From Lachnospiraceae bacterium (GTDB taxonomy: Bacteria > Bacillota > Clostridia > Lachnospirales > Lachnospiraceae): 49,557 nucleotides of DNA. Each line of letters starts with the position of its first letter. Positions within the stretch are counted from its first letter, which is position 1. The stretch covers positions 1 through 49,557 of the forward strand of contig SVFI01000018.1 of the NCBI GenBank assembly GCA_015056905.1, read 5' to 3'. Positions 8,491-17,309 of the stretch are shown piece after piece. Made by a program: the position numbers and the translations under genes. The notes beneath the pieces are model-generated. The model saw only the letters and a program-made list of their open reading frames with translations, searched no databases and was not told where the DNA came from.

Positions 8491-11151
8491 TTATTTAAGC
8501 TGAGAAAGTCTCTCCTGTACCTGCGCAAGCATCTGCGTATATTTCTCAAGCTTCGCACGCTCCTCGGCAACTTTTTCTGCCGGTGCCTTGCTTGTAAATC
8601 TCTCGTTATTGAGCATTCCCGTTGCTCTTGCAATTTCGCCGGAAAGTTTCTTTTCCTCTTTTTCAAGACGCTCGATTTCCTGTTTCAAATCTACAAGCTC
8701 TGCAAACGGAATATAGAGAGTTGCTCCGTCAATCACAACACTGACAGCGTCATCTGCGATACCGTTTTTATCAGACTGAATCAGTACTTCCGAAGCGTAT
8801 GCAAGCGGTGCAAAGAACAGCTTACCGTTCTCGAAAATGTCGCAGATTTCCTTTTTGTCGGAAACAACATAGACAGAGGCCTTGCGGGAAGGTGCAACGT
8901 TCATCGATGTTCTGACGTTACGGATTCCGCGAACCGCTTCCTTCATCGTCTCGATTTCTTTTTCTTCCTTGGCAAATGCATATTCATCCTTGTACTGCGG
9001 CCACTCTGAAACCATGATGGATTCTTCTGCGCTCTGCAGGCTGCAGAAAATTTCTTCTGTGATGAATGGCATATACGGATGAAGGAGCTTAAGGGCATCG
9101 ATAAGGACTGTTTTTAATGTCCAAAGTGCTGCATTCTGGCTTGTTGCATCATCACTATTGTAAAGACGCGGTTTTACCATCTCGATGTACCAGTCACAGA
9201 ACTCGTCCCAAATAAAGTCATAGACTTTCTGTACTGCTATACCGAGCTCGTAGTTTTCCATATTATCTGTCACTTCACGAATCAGACGGTTGAGCTTGGA
9301 AAGAATCCATTTATCTACCGGTTCAAGGCCTTCCGCTGCATTTTCAGGAATCTCTTTGCCTTCCATGTTCATCATGATGAAACGTGACGCATTCCATACT
9401 TTGTTTGCAAAGTTACGGCTCGCCTCCACTCTCTCATAGTAGAAACGCATATCATTACCGGGTGCATTACCTGTAATCAGTGTCAGTCTCAATGCATCTG
9501 CACCGTATTTGTCAATAATTTCAAGCGGATCGATACCATTTCCTAAAGACTTACTCATCTTTCTTCCCTGGGAGTCGCGTACAAGTCCGTGGAAGAGCAC
9601 CGTATGGAACGGTTTCTCATTCATCTGCTCAAATCCCGAGAAAATCATACGGATAACCCAGAAGAAAATAATATCGTATCCTGTAACAAGAACATCCGTC
9701 GGATAGAAGTATTCAAGGTCTTCTGTCTTGTTCGGCCAGCCAAGTGTAGAGAATGGCCAAAGCGCAGATGAGAACCATGTATCAAGGGTATCCGGGTCCT
9801 GTTCTAAATGTGTACATCCGCATTTCGGACATACGGATGGTGCCTCCTTAGATACGACTACTTCACCGCAATCCTGACAGTAATAAGCCGGGATTCTGTG
9901 TCCCCACCAAAGCTGTCTGGAAATACACCAGTCTCTGATATTGTCTGTCCAGTTGAAATATGTCTTCTCCATACGTTCCGGAACAAGCTTAATATCTCCT
10001 TCTTTGACAGCTTTTACTGCCGGCTGAATAAGCTCGTCCATCTTTACGAACCACTGTTTCTTGATGAGCGGCTCAACCGTTGTCTTACAGCGGTCATGTG
10101 TACCTACATTGTGGCTGTAATCCTCTATTTTAACTAATAAGCCCTGTTTCTTGAGTTCTTCCACGATGGCTGTTCTCGCCTCATAGCGGTCCATACCTTC
10201 GTAAATTCCACCGTTTTTGTTAATCGTAGCATCATCGTTCATGATGTTAACTTCCGGAAGGTTATGACGCTTACCTACCTCAAAGTCGTTCGGGTCATGG
10301 GCTGGTGTAATCTTAACAACACCTGTACCGAATTCCATATCAACATAGGAATCTTCCACAACCGGAATCGCTTTGTTCACAATCGGAAGCCAAACCTGTC
10401 TGCCTTTTAAGTAGGAATATCTCTCATCGGCCGGATTGATGGCAACAGCAGTATCGCCGAGCATAGTCTCAGGTCTAGTCGTCGCAAACGTAAGGAACTC
10501 TGTTGTCGATGGCTGACCGTTTTCATCTACGACCGGATATTTGATGTGCCAGAAATGTCCTGCCTGCTCTTCATACTGTACTTCCGCATCGGAAATGGAG
10601 GTATTACAAACCGGACACCAGTTTACGATACGGGAGCCCTTGTAAATCCATCCTTTTTCATGCATTTTGCAGAATACTTCGGTAACAGCCTCATTACAGC
10701 CTTCATCCATGGTAAAACGCTCTCTGTCCCAGTCGCAGGAAGAACCGAGCTTTTTAAGCTGTTCGATAATACGTCCGCCGTACTCTCTCTTCCAGTCCCA
10801 TGCTCTCTCGAGGAAACCGTCTCTTCCAAGGTCCGCTTTGTCGATGCCTTCCTCTTTTAACTTTTCAATAATCTTAACTTCTGTCGCAATGGAAGCATGG
10901 TCTGTACCCGGCTGCCAAAGTGCATTGTATCCCTGCATTCTCTTGAAACGAATGAGAATATCCTGCATTGTATTGTCAAGCGCATGACCCATGTGAAGCT
11001 GGCCTGTGATGTTTGGCGGCGGGATGACAATCGTGAAAGGTTTCTTGTTGTGATCTACCTCCGCATGAAAATATTTCTTAGCGAGCCACTTCTCATAGAT
11101 ACGGTCTTCCATACCATGTGGATCATATGTTTTTGCTAATTCTTTACTCAT
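8491..11151 (-). CDS. valS: Valyl-tRNA synthetase
   Basis: An 886-residue class I synthetase charging tRNA-Val. The HIGH motif is HMGH at 53-56 within [17 protein letters not shown], and KMSKS is at 531-535 in [11 protein letters not shown]. The editing (CP1) domain is present (about residues 190-340), with a zinc-ribbon-like CPKCGC nearby. The C-terminus is the expected tRNA-binding coiled coil (about 815-886). Length is normal. Unusually for a Firmicute, the roughly 100-bp upstream region has a plain promoter and no T-box stem I or specifier loop. Confidence 0.98.
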   Translation of the reverse strand: MSKELAKTYDPHGMEDRIYEKWLAKKYFHAEVDHNKKPFTIVIPPPNITGQLHMGHALDNTMQDILIRFKRMQGYNALWQPGTDHASIATEVKIIEKLKEEGIDKADLGRDGFLERAWDWKREYGGRIIEQLKKLGSSCDWDRERFTMDEGCNEAVTEVFCKMHEKGWIYKGSRIVNWCPVCNTSISDAEVQYEEQAGHFWHIKYPVVDENGQPSTTEFLTFATTRPETMLGDTAVAINPADERYSYLKGRQVWLPIVNKAIPVVEDSYVDMEFGTGVVKITPAHDPNDFEVGKRHNLPEVNIMNDDATINKNGGIYEGMDRYEARTAIVEELKKQGLLVKIEDYSHNVGTHDRCKTTVEPLIKKQWFVKMDELIQPAVKAVKEGDIKLVPERMEKTYFNWTDNIRDWCISRQLWWGHRIPAYYCQDCGEVVVSKEAPSVCPKCGCTHLEQDPDTLDTWFSSALWPFSTLGWPNKTEDLEYFYPTDVLVTGYDIIFFWVIRMIFSGFEQMNEKPFHTVLFHGLVRDSQGRKMSKSLGNGIDPLEIIDKYGADALRLTLITGNAPGNDMRFYYERVEASRNFANKVWNASRFIMMNMEGKEIPENAAEGLEPVDKWILSKLNRLIREVTDNMENYELGIAVQKVYDFIWDEFCDWYIEMVKPRLYNSDDATSQNAALWTLKTVLIDALKLLHPYMPFITEEIFCSLQSAEESIMVSEWPQYKDEYAFAKEEKEIETMKEAVRGIRNVRTSMNVAPSRKASVYVVSDKKEICDIFENGKLFFAPLAYASEVLIQSDKNGIADDAVSVVIDGATLYIPFAELVDLKQEIERLEKEEKKLSGEIARATGMLNNERFTSKAPAEKVAEERAKLEKYTQMLAQVQERLSQLK

Positions 11152-11199
11152 GTTCCTCTCCTTGGTGCGTCATTTTTTAATAATTCGCATACATAATTT

Positions 11200-11228
11200 A
11201 TGATAGTCGCACACCATGGATTTGTCAA
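11200..11228 (-). promoter_or_regulatory. valS promoter
   Basis: Minus strand TTGACA (11223-11228), 17-bp spacer, TATCAT (11200-11205). It lies directly downstream of the terminator of the preceding gene and about 50 bp before the valS start. Confidence 0.8.
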
Positions 11229-11246
11229 GAAGCGGCTGTGAATTGC

Positions 11247-11282
11247 AAAAAAACAGAACGGCGCCCAAAAGACTCCGTTCTG
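11247..11282 (-). terminator. Terminator after the DUF4097 gene
   Basis: CAGAACGG pairs with CCGTTCTG around an AGTCTTTTGGGCG loop, followed on the minus strand by seven T. It closes the PadR operon and insulates it from valS. Confidence 0.9.
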
Positions 11283-11302
11283 CTTACTGACACAAACCAT
11301 TT

Positions 11303-12271
11303 CTATTCTTTTACGAATCGGAGGGTCGCCTCACCCATGCCGCACTCTACGCTGATTTCGCGTCCGGTATCGTTTTCCTGACTTCCGCCGCTTCCGACAC
11401 CGCTGTAAGTCCTTGAACCTATGCGAACTTCGCCGGCTCCGACTTCCACATCATAATCGAAGTCACTTTCCTCTCCGATGATCTCCATTTCAATTTCGCC
11501 CATTCCGACGTTTGCATCAAGTTCAGTCCCAATCTCTGCTTTTGCTGCAAATTCACCCATAGCAATATCTGCATCTAACGTTCCTACCTCGAGTAATCCA
11601 ATCTTACATTCTCCGGCTCCGACTTTCAGCTCCATTTCATCTGCTTTTACATAATCAAAATCAATTTCTCCTGCCCCTAAGTCTATTTTAAATTCTCCGC
11701 ATTCCGGAATATCACCGGTACACACTCCGGCTCCCATCTCAATAGTAACACTCTCATATACCTGGTCCGGCAGATAAATCACAGCACTTCCTGCCGACAC
11801 ACTGGCCCCTGTAGAAAATCCGAATACCTGAATATCGCCTTCGATTCCGGCTTTAATTTCCAGCGTTCCGTTCTTATAATCCGATATGATTTTCATATTT
11901 TCACCCTCGCCTACATGGAAGGTTCCGTTTCCGCTTTTCTTAATCTTAATCTCGCCGGCACCGAGTTTCATTTCGATATTTTTGATTTCTCCTGCATCTG
12001 TCACAGCTACCGTTTCTCCTGACACTTCAGGTGCTTCAAACGCTCTTTCTTCTTCCCTATCCGGTTCATCCTTCGATGTAAAATACAAACCACTCGTATT
12101 CAGACGAAGCTGCGCATCTGCAAAAGGTACTTCAAACGAAAGTTCCTGTCTGTCTGCGAGTTCCTTAAACTGTCTCGCTCCCCCGATGGCTCCGCTGACG
12201 ACGGCAATCAAAAGTCCGCCCAAAATCAGGCACGCGGATGTAATTAAAATAATTTTTGTTGATTTTTTCAT
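11303..12271 (-). CDS. Exported DUF4097-type beta-repeat protein
   Basis: A 322-residue protein with an N-terminal membrane anchor (residues 7-29, IILITSACLILGGLLIAVVS) and then a long beta-rich domain. The domain contains a recurring G-A-G-E or G-M-G-E turn about every 20 residues (for example MKLGAGEIKI, IDLGAGEIDF, VGMGEIEME), typical of the DUF4097 'toast-rack' fold. Such proteins are often linked to PadR and HAAS genes and are thought to act at the envelope; the biochemical role is unknown. Its ATG overlaps the upstream gene's stop by 4 bp. A terminator follows. Confidence 0.85.
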   Translation of the reverse strand: MKKSTKIILITSACLILGGLLIAVVSGAIGGARQFKELADRQELSFEVPFADAQLRLNTSGLYFTSKDEPDREEERAFEAPEVSGETVAVTDAGEIKNIEMKLGAGEIKIKKSGNGTFHVGEGENMKIISDYKNGTLEIKAGIEGDIQVFGFSTGASVSAGSAVIYLPDQVYESVTIEMGAGVCTGDIPECGEFKIDLGAGEIDFDYVKADEMELKVGAGECKIGLLEVGTLDADIAMGEFAAKAEIGTELDANVGMGEIEMEIIGEESDFDYDVEVGAGEVRIGSRTYSGVGSGGSQENDTGREISVECGMGEATLRFVKE

Positions 12272-12900
12272 GCCTCTGCCTCCTTCTCTTTTTTCACAAA
12301 AATATGCTTACAAAGCTTGTATATTCCTCTGCATATTGCAGGCAGTACAACAATGCAGAACTGCACTACCAAAAAGCCGAGTAAAAGCGCTGTTCCGGCA
12401 AAAGTCAAAGATATACCTATCAGCAAAAATCCCACTAGCGGTGATATGAACAATTTGATGATTCCGACAATAAAAAGGACAATCGCTGCAATGGCAAGTG
12501 CAAATGTCACACCGCATGCAGCAAGGAACACTCCCGCAATCGAAGATACAATCGCGGTAATAACGCTGACAATGAGGGCAACTGCTGCTATCGCAAGAGG
12601 AATTGCAATCGGTGCCGCAAGCAAACAGAGAAGAACAATACATGCGATTTTCCATCCGCTGGTTTTCTCTTGTCCGGATGCAGAAGCATCTGCCGGAATC
12701 AATCCCTTCCCCGACAGTTCTTCTCTGATATGATTCGCCACCTCCTGGGGAGAACCGAGTTCTTTGAGAACTTCGTCTTCCTTCTCAGGTCCTGCCTCGT
12801 CAAAATATTCTACATAATATTCCATCGCTTCCCTGCGCTCATCTTCCGGAAAATCAGAGAGCAGAAAGTCTAATTGTTTTAAAAATTCATTCTTATTCAT
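12268..12900 (-). CDS. HAAS/DUF1700 membrane protein
   Basis: A 210-residue protein. Residues 1-65 form the helical HAAS signalling domain (MNKNEFLKQLDFLLSDFPED, then the LKELGSPQEVANHIREEL region). Four hydrophobic helices follow (about residues 82-112, 113-135, 136-160 and 165-195). Genes of this type are almost always found after a PadR regulator and before a DUF4097 protein, as here, and the three are thought to form an envelope-signalling module. It overlaps padR by 8 bp. Direct ligand unknown. Confidence 0.85.
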   Translation of the reverse strand: MNKNEFLKQLDFLLSDFPEDERREAMEYYVEYFDEAGPEKEDEVLKELGSPQEVANHIREELSGKGLIPADASASGQEKTSGWKIACIVLLCLLAAPIAIPLAIAAVALIVSVITAIVSSIAGVFLAACGVTFALAIAAIVLFIVGIIKLFISPLVGFLLIGISLTFAGTALLLGFLVVQFCIVVLPAICRGIYKLCKHIFVKKEKEAEA

Positions 12901-13219
12901 GAACTTTGCCTCCCTCGAAAATTTCTGTTATTTTAGTTGAATAATTCATCCATTCCGTGCGATAGAGTTTAAGCTGCTCCTCGCCCTGCACAGTTGTCTT
13001 ATAATATCTGCGGTTTCTGCCCGCGCATTCCATATCGTAAACTTCCAGATGTCCGCTCTTCTGCAGTCGCCTCAGCACGGGATACAATGTTGATTCCGAC
13101 ACTTCCAAAACCTGACGGACGTCCTGCGTGATGCGATATCCGTAAGTCCCCTGCTTATCCTTACTGACAACCGCAAGAACAATTGCATCTAAAAGGGCTG
13201 CTCCTGTATTAAAAACCAT
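12893..13219 (-). CDS. PadR-family transcriptional regulator
   Basis: A 108-residue winged-helix protein of the compact PadR group. It has the YGYRITQDVR helix, the ESTLYPVLRRLQKSGHLEV recognition helix-wing, and a C-terminal dimerisation helix (LKLYRTEWMNYSTKITEIF). The AAAGGAG site lies 6 bases before the ATG. It is the first gene of a PadR-HAAS-DUF4097 operon and its promoter carries two inverted repeats, so it almost certainly represses its own operon until an envelope or ligand signal appears. Confidence 0.92.
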   Translation of the reverse strand: MVFNTGAALLDAIVLAVVSKDKQGTYGYRITQDVRQVLEVSESTLYPVLRRLQKSGHLEVYDMECAGRNRRYYKTTVQGEEQLKLYRTEWMNYSTKITEIFEGGKVHE

Positions 13220-13256
13220 GCTTATCTCCTTTCCCTATATGTTATATTCTTTTATA

Positions 13257-13320
13257 ATATTATACGCTGTATAATATGTTTCCTGTGTCATATTATATGC
13301 TGTATAATATTATTTGTCAA
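13257..13320 (-). promoter_or_regulatory. padR promoter with two tandem operators
   Basis: Minus strand TTGACA (13315-13320), 17 bp, TATAAT (13292-13297): a perfect consensus promoter. Two 21-bp inverted repeats occur: ATATTATAC-GCT-GTATAATAT (13257-13277, perfect 9-bp arms) and ATATTATAT-GCT-GTATAATAT (13290-13310, one mismatch). Their centres are 33 bp apart, about three helical turns. The upstream copy covers the -10 and spacer; the other lies in the early transcript. Confidence 0.85.
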
Positions 13321-13330
13321 CTAAGAAAAT

Positions 13331-13358
13331 AAAAAAAGAGCCGAACTTTTTTCGACTC
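13331..13358 (-). terminator. Terminator after the EamA gene
   Basis: GAGTCGAA / TTCGGCTC stem on the minus strand with an AAAAG loop, followed by TTTTTTT. Confidence 0.85.
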
Positions 13359-13376
13359 TGATTTATCTATATGATA

Positions 13377-14276
13377 TTATTTTTCTGCGCTCATCTCATT
13401 CCACAAAGTAAATCCGAGAATAAAGACTCCTCCGATCATCTGAACAATCGTCATACTTTCTCCGAGAATCAAAACGGAGATGAGTACAGCCACAAGCGGA
13501 TCAATATAGCTTAAAATTGCTGCCTCCTGCCCTTTCAGCTCTTTCAATGCCGAAAAATACATACAATATGTTATTCCGGTATGTACTAGACCTACTACAA
13601 GAAGGCATATCCAGCCGGTTTTATCCAGCTTTTCAAGCGTACATCCGCTGCTGCACATGACATAAGGGACCAAAATAAGGATTGCTGCCAAAAACTGTAA
13701 CAGTGTACGATGTATACCTTCCACATTTTTTATAAATTTATTCAGGAGAATGACCGTTGCATAAAAAGTGGCTGCACCGAGTCCGAAAAGAATACCGATC
13801 AAATCCGTGCCACTCTCACCGACATTTCCGATTCCTGTAATGAGTATCAAGCCGACCGTTGACATGACAAAACATAAAATCTGTATTTTAGACAGCTTCT
13901 CCCGAAAAAGAACCGGACAAACAATTGTAACGATCACCGGAGCAAAATAATAACTCAGCGTCGCTACTGAAATGGTCGTATACTTATATGCTTCGAACAA
14001 CAGAATCCAGTTGATTCCCATCGCCATTCCAGAAAGCAATAAAAGAAGCAGCTCTTTTTTGATTGCCTTAAAATCTATCTTCTGCCCTTTGATTAACAAG
14101 TATACCGTAATCAGTATTGCAGCCAGCACCGCCCTGTACAAAGCAAGTTCACCGGAGCTAACCGCTATATTTCTTGTAAATAACCCAAGTGTTCCGAAAA
14201 TGATCATGGATACACTCAGCATCATTTTTGCATTCATCTTAAATTTCAAAAATAAAACACTCCATTTCTGATTCAT
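13377..14276 (-). CDS. EamA/DMT-family transporter
   Basis: Up to 299 residues with ten hydrophobic helices in two five-helix halves (EamA repeats; the second half begins near residue 155). The DMT superfamily contains amino-acid and metabolite exporters; substrate not predictable. Start is uncertain: the first ATG (14276) has no ribosome site and lies only about 10 bases after the upstream terminator's T-run. The ATG at 14237 (MNAKMMLSVS) looks more like a family N-terminus, though its best GGAG is about 20 bases away. A promoter between the terminator and the gene is not obvious. Confidence 0.8.
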   Translation of the reverse strand: MNQKWSVLFLKFKMNAKMMLSVSMIIFGTLGLFTRNIAVSSGELALYRAVLAAILITVYLLIKGQKIDFKAIKKELLLLLLSGMAMGINWILLFEAYKYTTISVATLSYYFAPVIVTIVCPVLFREKLSKIQILCFVMSTVGLILITGIGNVGESGTDLIGILFGLGAATFYATVILLNKFIKNVEGIHRTLLQFLAAILILVPYVMCSSGCTLEKLDKTGWICLLVVGLVHTGITYCMYFSALKELKGQEAAILSYIDPLVAVLISVLILGESMTIVQMIGGVFILGFTLWNEMSAEK

Positions 14277-14285
14277 ATATCAAGC

Positions 14286-14315
14286 AAAAAAAGGACACCA
14301 CACTCGGTGGTGTCC
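14286..14315 (-). terminator. Terminator after the SHOCT gene
   Basis: GGACACCACC / GTGGTGTCC stem on the minus strand with a GAGT-type loop, then seven T. Confidence 0.92.
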
Positions 14316-14328
14316 CGATACTCATAAA

Positions 14329-15807
14329 TTAAAGCTGCATATTTGCTACAAGACGACGTTTTTCTTCATCAAACTCAGCCTGTGAGATAATACCGTTGTC
14401 TAATAAAATCTTTAACTTCATTGCTGCTTTCTGGAAGTCGTCCAGTGACATTGCACCACCGGTTGCACTGCTTGCAGCAGTAGCTTCCTGGATTGCTTCC
14501 GCCTTGGTCTGCATAGTCGGATCCGGAGTTGGTGTCGGAGCCGGTGCTGGTGCCGGTGCCGGAGCCGGAGCCGGTGCCGGAGATGCTTCAGGCTGTTTCA
14601 TTGCTGCAACTGCTGCCGCCGCTGCTGCGCTCGCCTCCGGCTGAGCCGGTGTCTCTGTTGCTTTCGCTGCCGCCTGTGCTTCCGCCACCTTCTGTGTCTG
14701 TCTCATGGCTTCTTCCTGATATTTACGGAACTCAAGAGCTTCCGCTGCTTTTCTTGCTTTTTCTGCAGCTTCTGCTTTTGCTTTCGCCTCTTCTTCTTTA
14801 CGACGTTTCTCTTCTTCGATACGTCTTCTCTCAGCTTCCTCTGCCTCTTTACGTGCGCGTTCTTCTGCTTCTTTACGCGCCTTTTCTTCTGCGGCAAGTC
14901 TTGCTTTCTCTTCCTCTGCGCGACGAATCTTCTCTTCTTCCATCTTTACGATAGCATCTTTTGCGAACTTCATAGCTGCTGCATTTGCTTCCTTCGTAAC
15001 GATTTCTTCTACTTCGCGCACATTCTTTGCGTCCTCTGCCTTCGCAGCCTCGGTTTCTTTGGCTCTTGCCTCTGTACCAACCTTAGACACAGCTGCTTCT
15101 ACTGTCTGCGCAGCTTTCTCTTCTGCTTCTTTCTTGACAGAATCCACCTGAATTTTAGCTTCCTCTTCTGCTTTGGCTTTGGCGCTTTCAATCGTCTTCT
15201 TCGCTTCTTCCTGTGCAATGCGGAGCGCTTCTTCTACTGCCTTCTGCGCCTCTTCTTCCACCTTCTGAATCTTCTGCGCCATCTCAGCTTTCGCCTTTTC
15301 ATCAGCAGCTTTCACCAATTGATCAATTCGAACCTGCTCCTCTGCCTGAACCTTAGCAGCTGTCTCTTCTTTTAACACTCTGATGCGTTCGTCAGAAGCT
15401 TTTGCAAATTCCTGTGCCTTCTTGATATTCTCTTCAGCAAGTTTTCTTGCTGACTCTTCTGCAATCTTACGTGTATGCTCACTGGCAGCCTTACGAATTG
15501 TCTCTTCTTCAATCGCACGTCTTGCCGGATCTTTCTCTGATGAAGTTGCCTCTGTCACTTCATGCGCAGCCTTTCTCGCTGCCTCATCCGCAATACGGAA
15601 TGCAGATTCAATCGCTGCTTTCTTTGCATTTAAACCAGCTGACTGGCGAATTGCCTCCTCAGCCGACTTGATGGAATTCTCTTCCTTATTTTGATTCGCA
15701 GATGCATTCTGCGCTTTCTCTGAATTTTTTAATGTTGCCGCCGCTGCTTTTCTTGCGGCTTCTTCTGCAGCCTTTCTCGCTGCTTCCATACCTACATTAT
15801 TCTGCAT
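14329..15807 (-). CDS. Ala/Glu/Lys-rich coiled-coil protein with SHOCT tail
   Basis: I place the start at the ATG at 15807 (MQNNVGMEAAR), which follows AGGGG by 8 bases; an in-frame ATG 13 codons earlier lacks a site. The 492-residue product has three parts. Residues about 5-380 are a highly charged helix rich in AARKAAEE-type repeats. A low-complexity Ala then Pro-Ala linker follows (about 380-435). The C-terminal 40 residues (LDDFQKAAMKLKILLDNGII then AEFDEEKRRL) are a SHOCT oligomerisation motif. No signal peptide or membrane segment, so presumably a cytoplasmic filament-like or scaffold protein. Coiled-coil bias makes homology calls by composition unreliable. Confidence 0.8.
   Translation of the reverse strand: MQNNVGMEAARKAAEEAARKAAAATLKNSEKAQNASANQNKEENSIKSAEEAIRQSAGLNAKKAAIESAFRIADEAARKAAHEVTEATSSEKDPARRAIEEETIRKAASEHTRKIAEESARKLAEENIKKAQEFAKASDERIRVLKEETAAKVQAEEQVRIDQLVKAADEKAKAEMAQKIQKVEEEAQKAVEEALRIAQEEAKKTIESAKAKAEEEAKIQVDSVKKEAEEKAAQTVEAAVSKVGTEARAKETEAAKAEDAKNVREVEEIVTKEANAAAMKFAKDAIVKMEEEKIRRAEEEKARLAAEEKARKEAEERARKEAEEAERRRIEEEKRRKEEEAKAKAEAAEKARKAAEALEFRKYQEEAMRQTQKVAEAQAAAKATETPAQPEASAAAAAAVAAMKQPEASPAPAPAPAPAPAPAPTPTPDPTMQTKAEAIQEATAASSATGGAMSLDDFQKAAMKLKILLDNGIISQAEFDEEKRRLVANMQL
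14524..14582 (-). repeat. Pro-Ala codon repeat in the SHOCT gene
   Basis: A tract of GGTGCC/GGAGCC hexamers on the plus strand encodes about seven Pro-Ala pairs followed by Pro-Thr pairs on the minus strand. It is the linker between the coiled coil and SHOCT domain. The near-identical 6-bp units make it a likely site of in-frame length variation between strains. Confidence 0.75.
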
Positions 15808-15868
15808 TTCACTCGCCCCTGTCTCTATAATTTGACTATACGCCATAAAAAATATCTATACGCAAATC

Positions 15869-15877
15869 AGTATAGCA
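15869..15877 (-). promoter_or_regulatory. Extended -10 before the SHOCT gene
   Basis: Minus strand TGCTATACT matches an extended -10 (TGnTATAAT-like) about 60 bp before the chosen start at 15807. No good -35 is seen, as is common with extended -10 promoters. Confidence 0.45.
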
Positions 15878-15926
15878 CAATTTTTTATACATTTCTACTA
15901 AAAAAATACCAAAAAAACGATTTATT

Positions 15927-17309
15927 TTATTCATTTCGAATCGCCGCCAGAGGACTCAGTTTCATTGCCCGAAGCGATGGGAAGAATCCTGCTGCCATAC
16001 CTACAAATATCGCAAATATAATCGATACAAGCGCAAGCCACAGCGGAATATATGAGATTCCGAAAGACATATTCATACCGAGTTCCAGGCTCTTAACAAT
16101 CATATTAATAATCGCCGACAAACCATAGCTCAGCGCCAGACCGACAGTCCCGCCGATGAAACCGATATAGCCTGCTTCCAAAAGAAACATGCCCTGAATA
16201 TTGCGCATGTCACAACCAAGCACCTTCATAATACCGATTTCCTTCGTTCTCTCATAAATCGACATCATCATCGTATTGGCAATTCCGATGGCAGCAACAA
16301 TGAGCGACACCGCCCCGATGCCGCCGAGAGCGAGCTGGATATATGTGTACTGTCCCTGCATGGACTCCACCCACTCCGCATTGGAACTTGCCTGATATCC
16401 CATGGAATTAATGGCGCTCTGCACCTCCTGCACATGATCCATGTCATCCACGTTGACCTGAATGGTCGTGTAATAAATCTCTTTATACGACTTACCGGAA
16501 GCCGTTGTCGGCTGTCCCGGGATTGCTTTATTCTTAAACTCTTTTTTCAGAATCTTTTTCAGCTCATCGATGTCACAGTACACATAGTAGCTGTTACTGC
16601 TGTAATCCTCGACTCCGCCTTCCATCACTCCGGCCGTCTGGACAATACGTTTTTTCGGCATTTGAACAGCCGTACCATCCTCAGAGGTTCCGCCCCATAA
16701 AAAGTTATAGTACGCATCGATATCAAAAATAAACATAATGGTATCCGTCATCAGATCAATATCCGGCATTTCTCCGCTGTACCAATATCCCTCACCGGTT
16801 TTTTCATTATAAAAGTCACCGATAATCATATTGCCGTATACTGCCTGAAGCTGTCCTGCATTCTCCTCAGGGAATTGTCCCTGCCCGAGTTTGATACCTA
16901 AACCTTCCATCTTCTCAGGTGCCACACCTCGTATGGAACCATATGTCTGAAATCCGCCACAGGTAATTAGTGCTTCCGTCTCTAAAAGCGGATACGCATC
17001 TTTTACATGCTCAATCTGCAATATCTGTTCTACAACTTCATCGTCAAGATGCTCCTGACTTGCCTGTGCGGATGATTCCGAATCATCATAATCCCCGTAA
17101 TACGATCCCTGCTCTGATACCGTAATCGTCGTAATGCCGCCATACTGCTCGATTTCCGCCATAGAGGCCCTGGACAAACCAAGACCGAGAGAAATCATAA
17201 CCACAATAGATGCGGTTCCGATGACCACGCCCAAAACAGTAAGTATCGTTCTGACCTTTCTTTTCCAGAGACTACTTCCGCTCATGCGGAGCATATCACG
17301 AAATTTCAT
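15927..17309 (-). CDS. ABC permease, MacB/FtsX type
   Basis: A 460-residue permease with one N-terminal membrane helix (about residues 18-40, RTILTVLGVVIGTASIVVMI), a large extracytoplasmic MacB-PCD-like domain (about 45-320) and three C-terminal helices forming the FtsX domain (about 325-350, 375-405, 420-445). I start at the ATG at 17309, which has GGAGAGG upstream; the alternative at 17330 is a TTG. The start overlaps the preceding gene by 14 bp. It forms an exporter with the 19120-19845 ATPase and the anchored protein between them. MacB-type systems act by mechanotransmission rather than classical transport; substrate unknown. Confidence 0.9.
   Translation of the reverse strand: MKFRDMLRMSGSSLWKRKVRTILTVLGVVIGTASIVVMISLGLGLSRASMAEIEQYGGITTITVSEQGSYYGDYDDSESSAQASQEHLDDEVVEQILQIEHVKDAYPLLETEALITCGGFQTYGSIRGVAPEKMEGLGIKLGQGQFPEENAGQLQAVYGNMIIGDFYNEKTGEGYWYSGEMPDIDLMTDTIMFIFDIDAYYNFLWGGTSEDGTAVQMPKKRIVQTAGVMEGGVEDYSSNSYYVYCDIDELKKILKKEFKNKAIPGQPTTASGKSYKEIYYTTIQVNVDDMDHVQEVQSAINSMGYQASSNAEWVESMQGQYTYIQLALGGIGAVSLIVAAIGIANTMMMSIYERTKEIGIMKVLGCDMRNIQGMFLLEAGYIGFIGGTVGLALSYGLSAIINMIVKSLELGMNMSFGISYIPLWLALVSIIFAIFVGMAAGFFPSLRAMKLSPLAAIRNE

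Noticed and set aside
12308-12655. Cys-rich 115-codon frame on the minus strand
   Set aside because: Frame-shifted shadow of the HAAS/DUF1700 gene, whose real frame has clear domain features.
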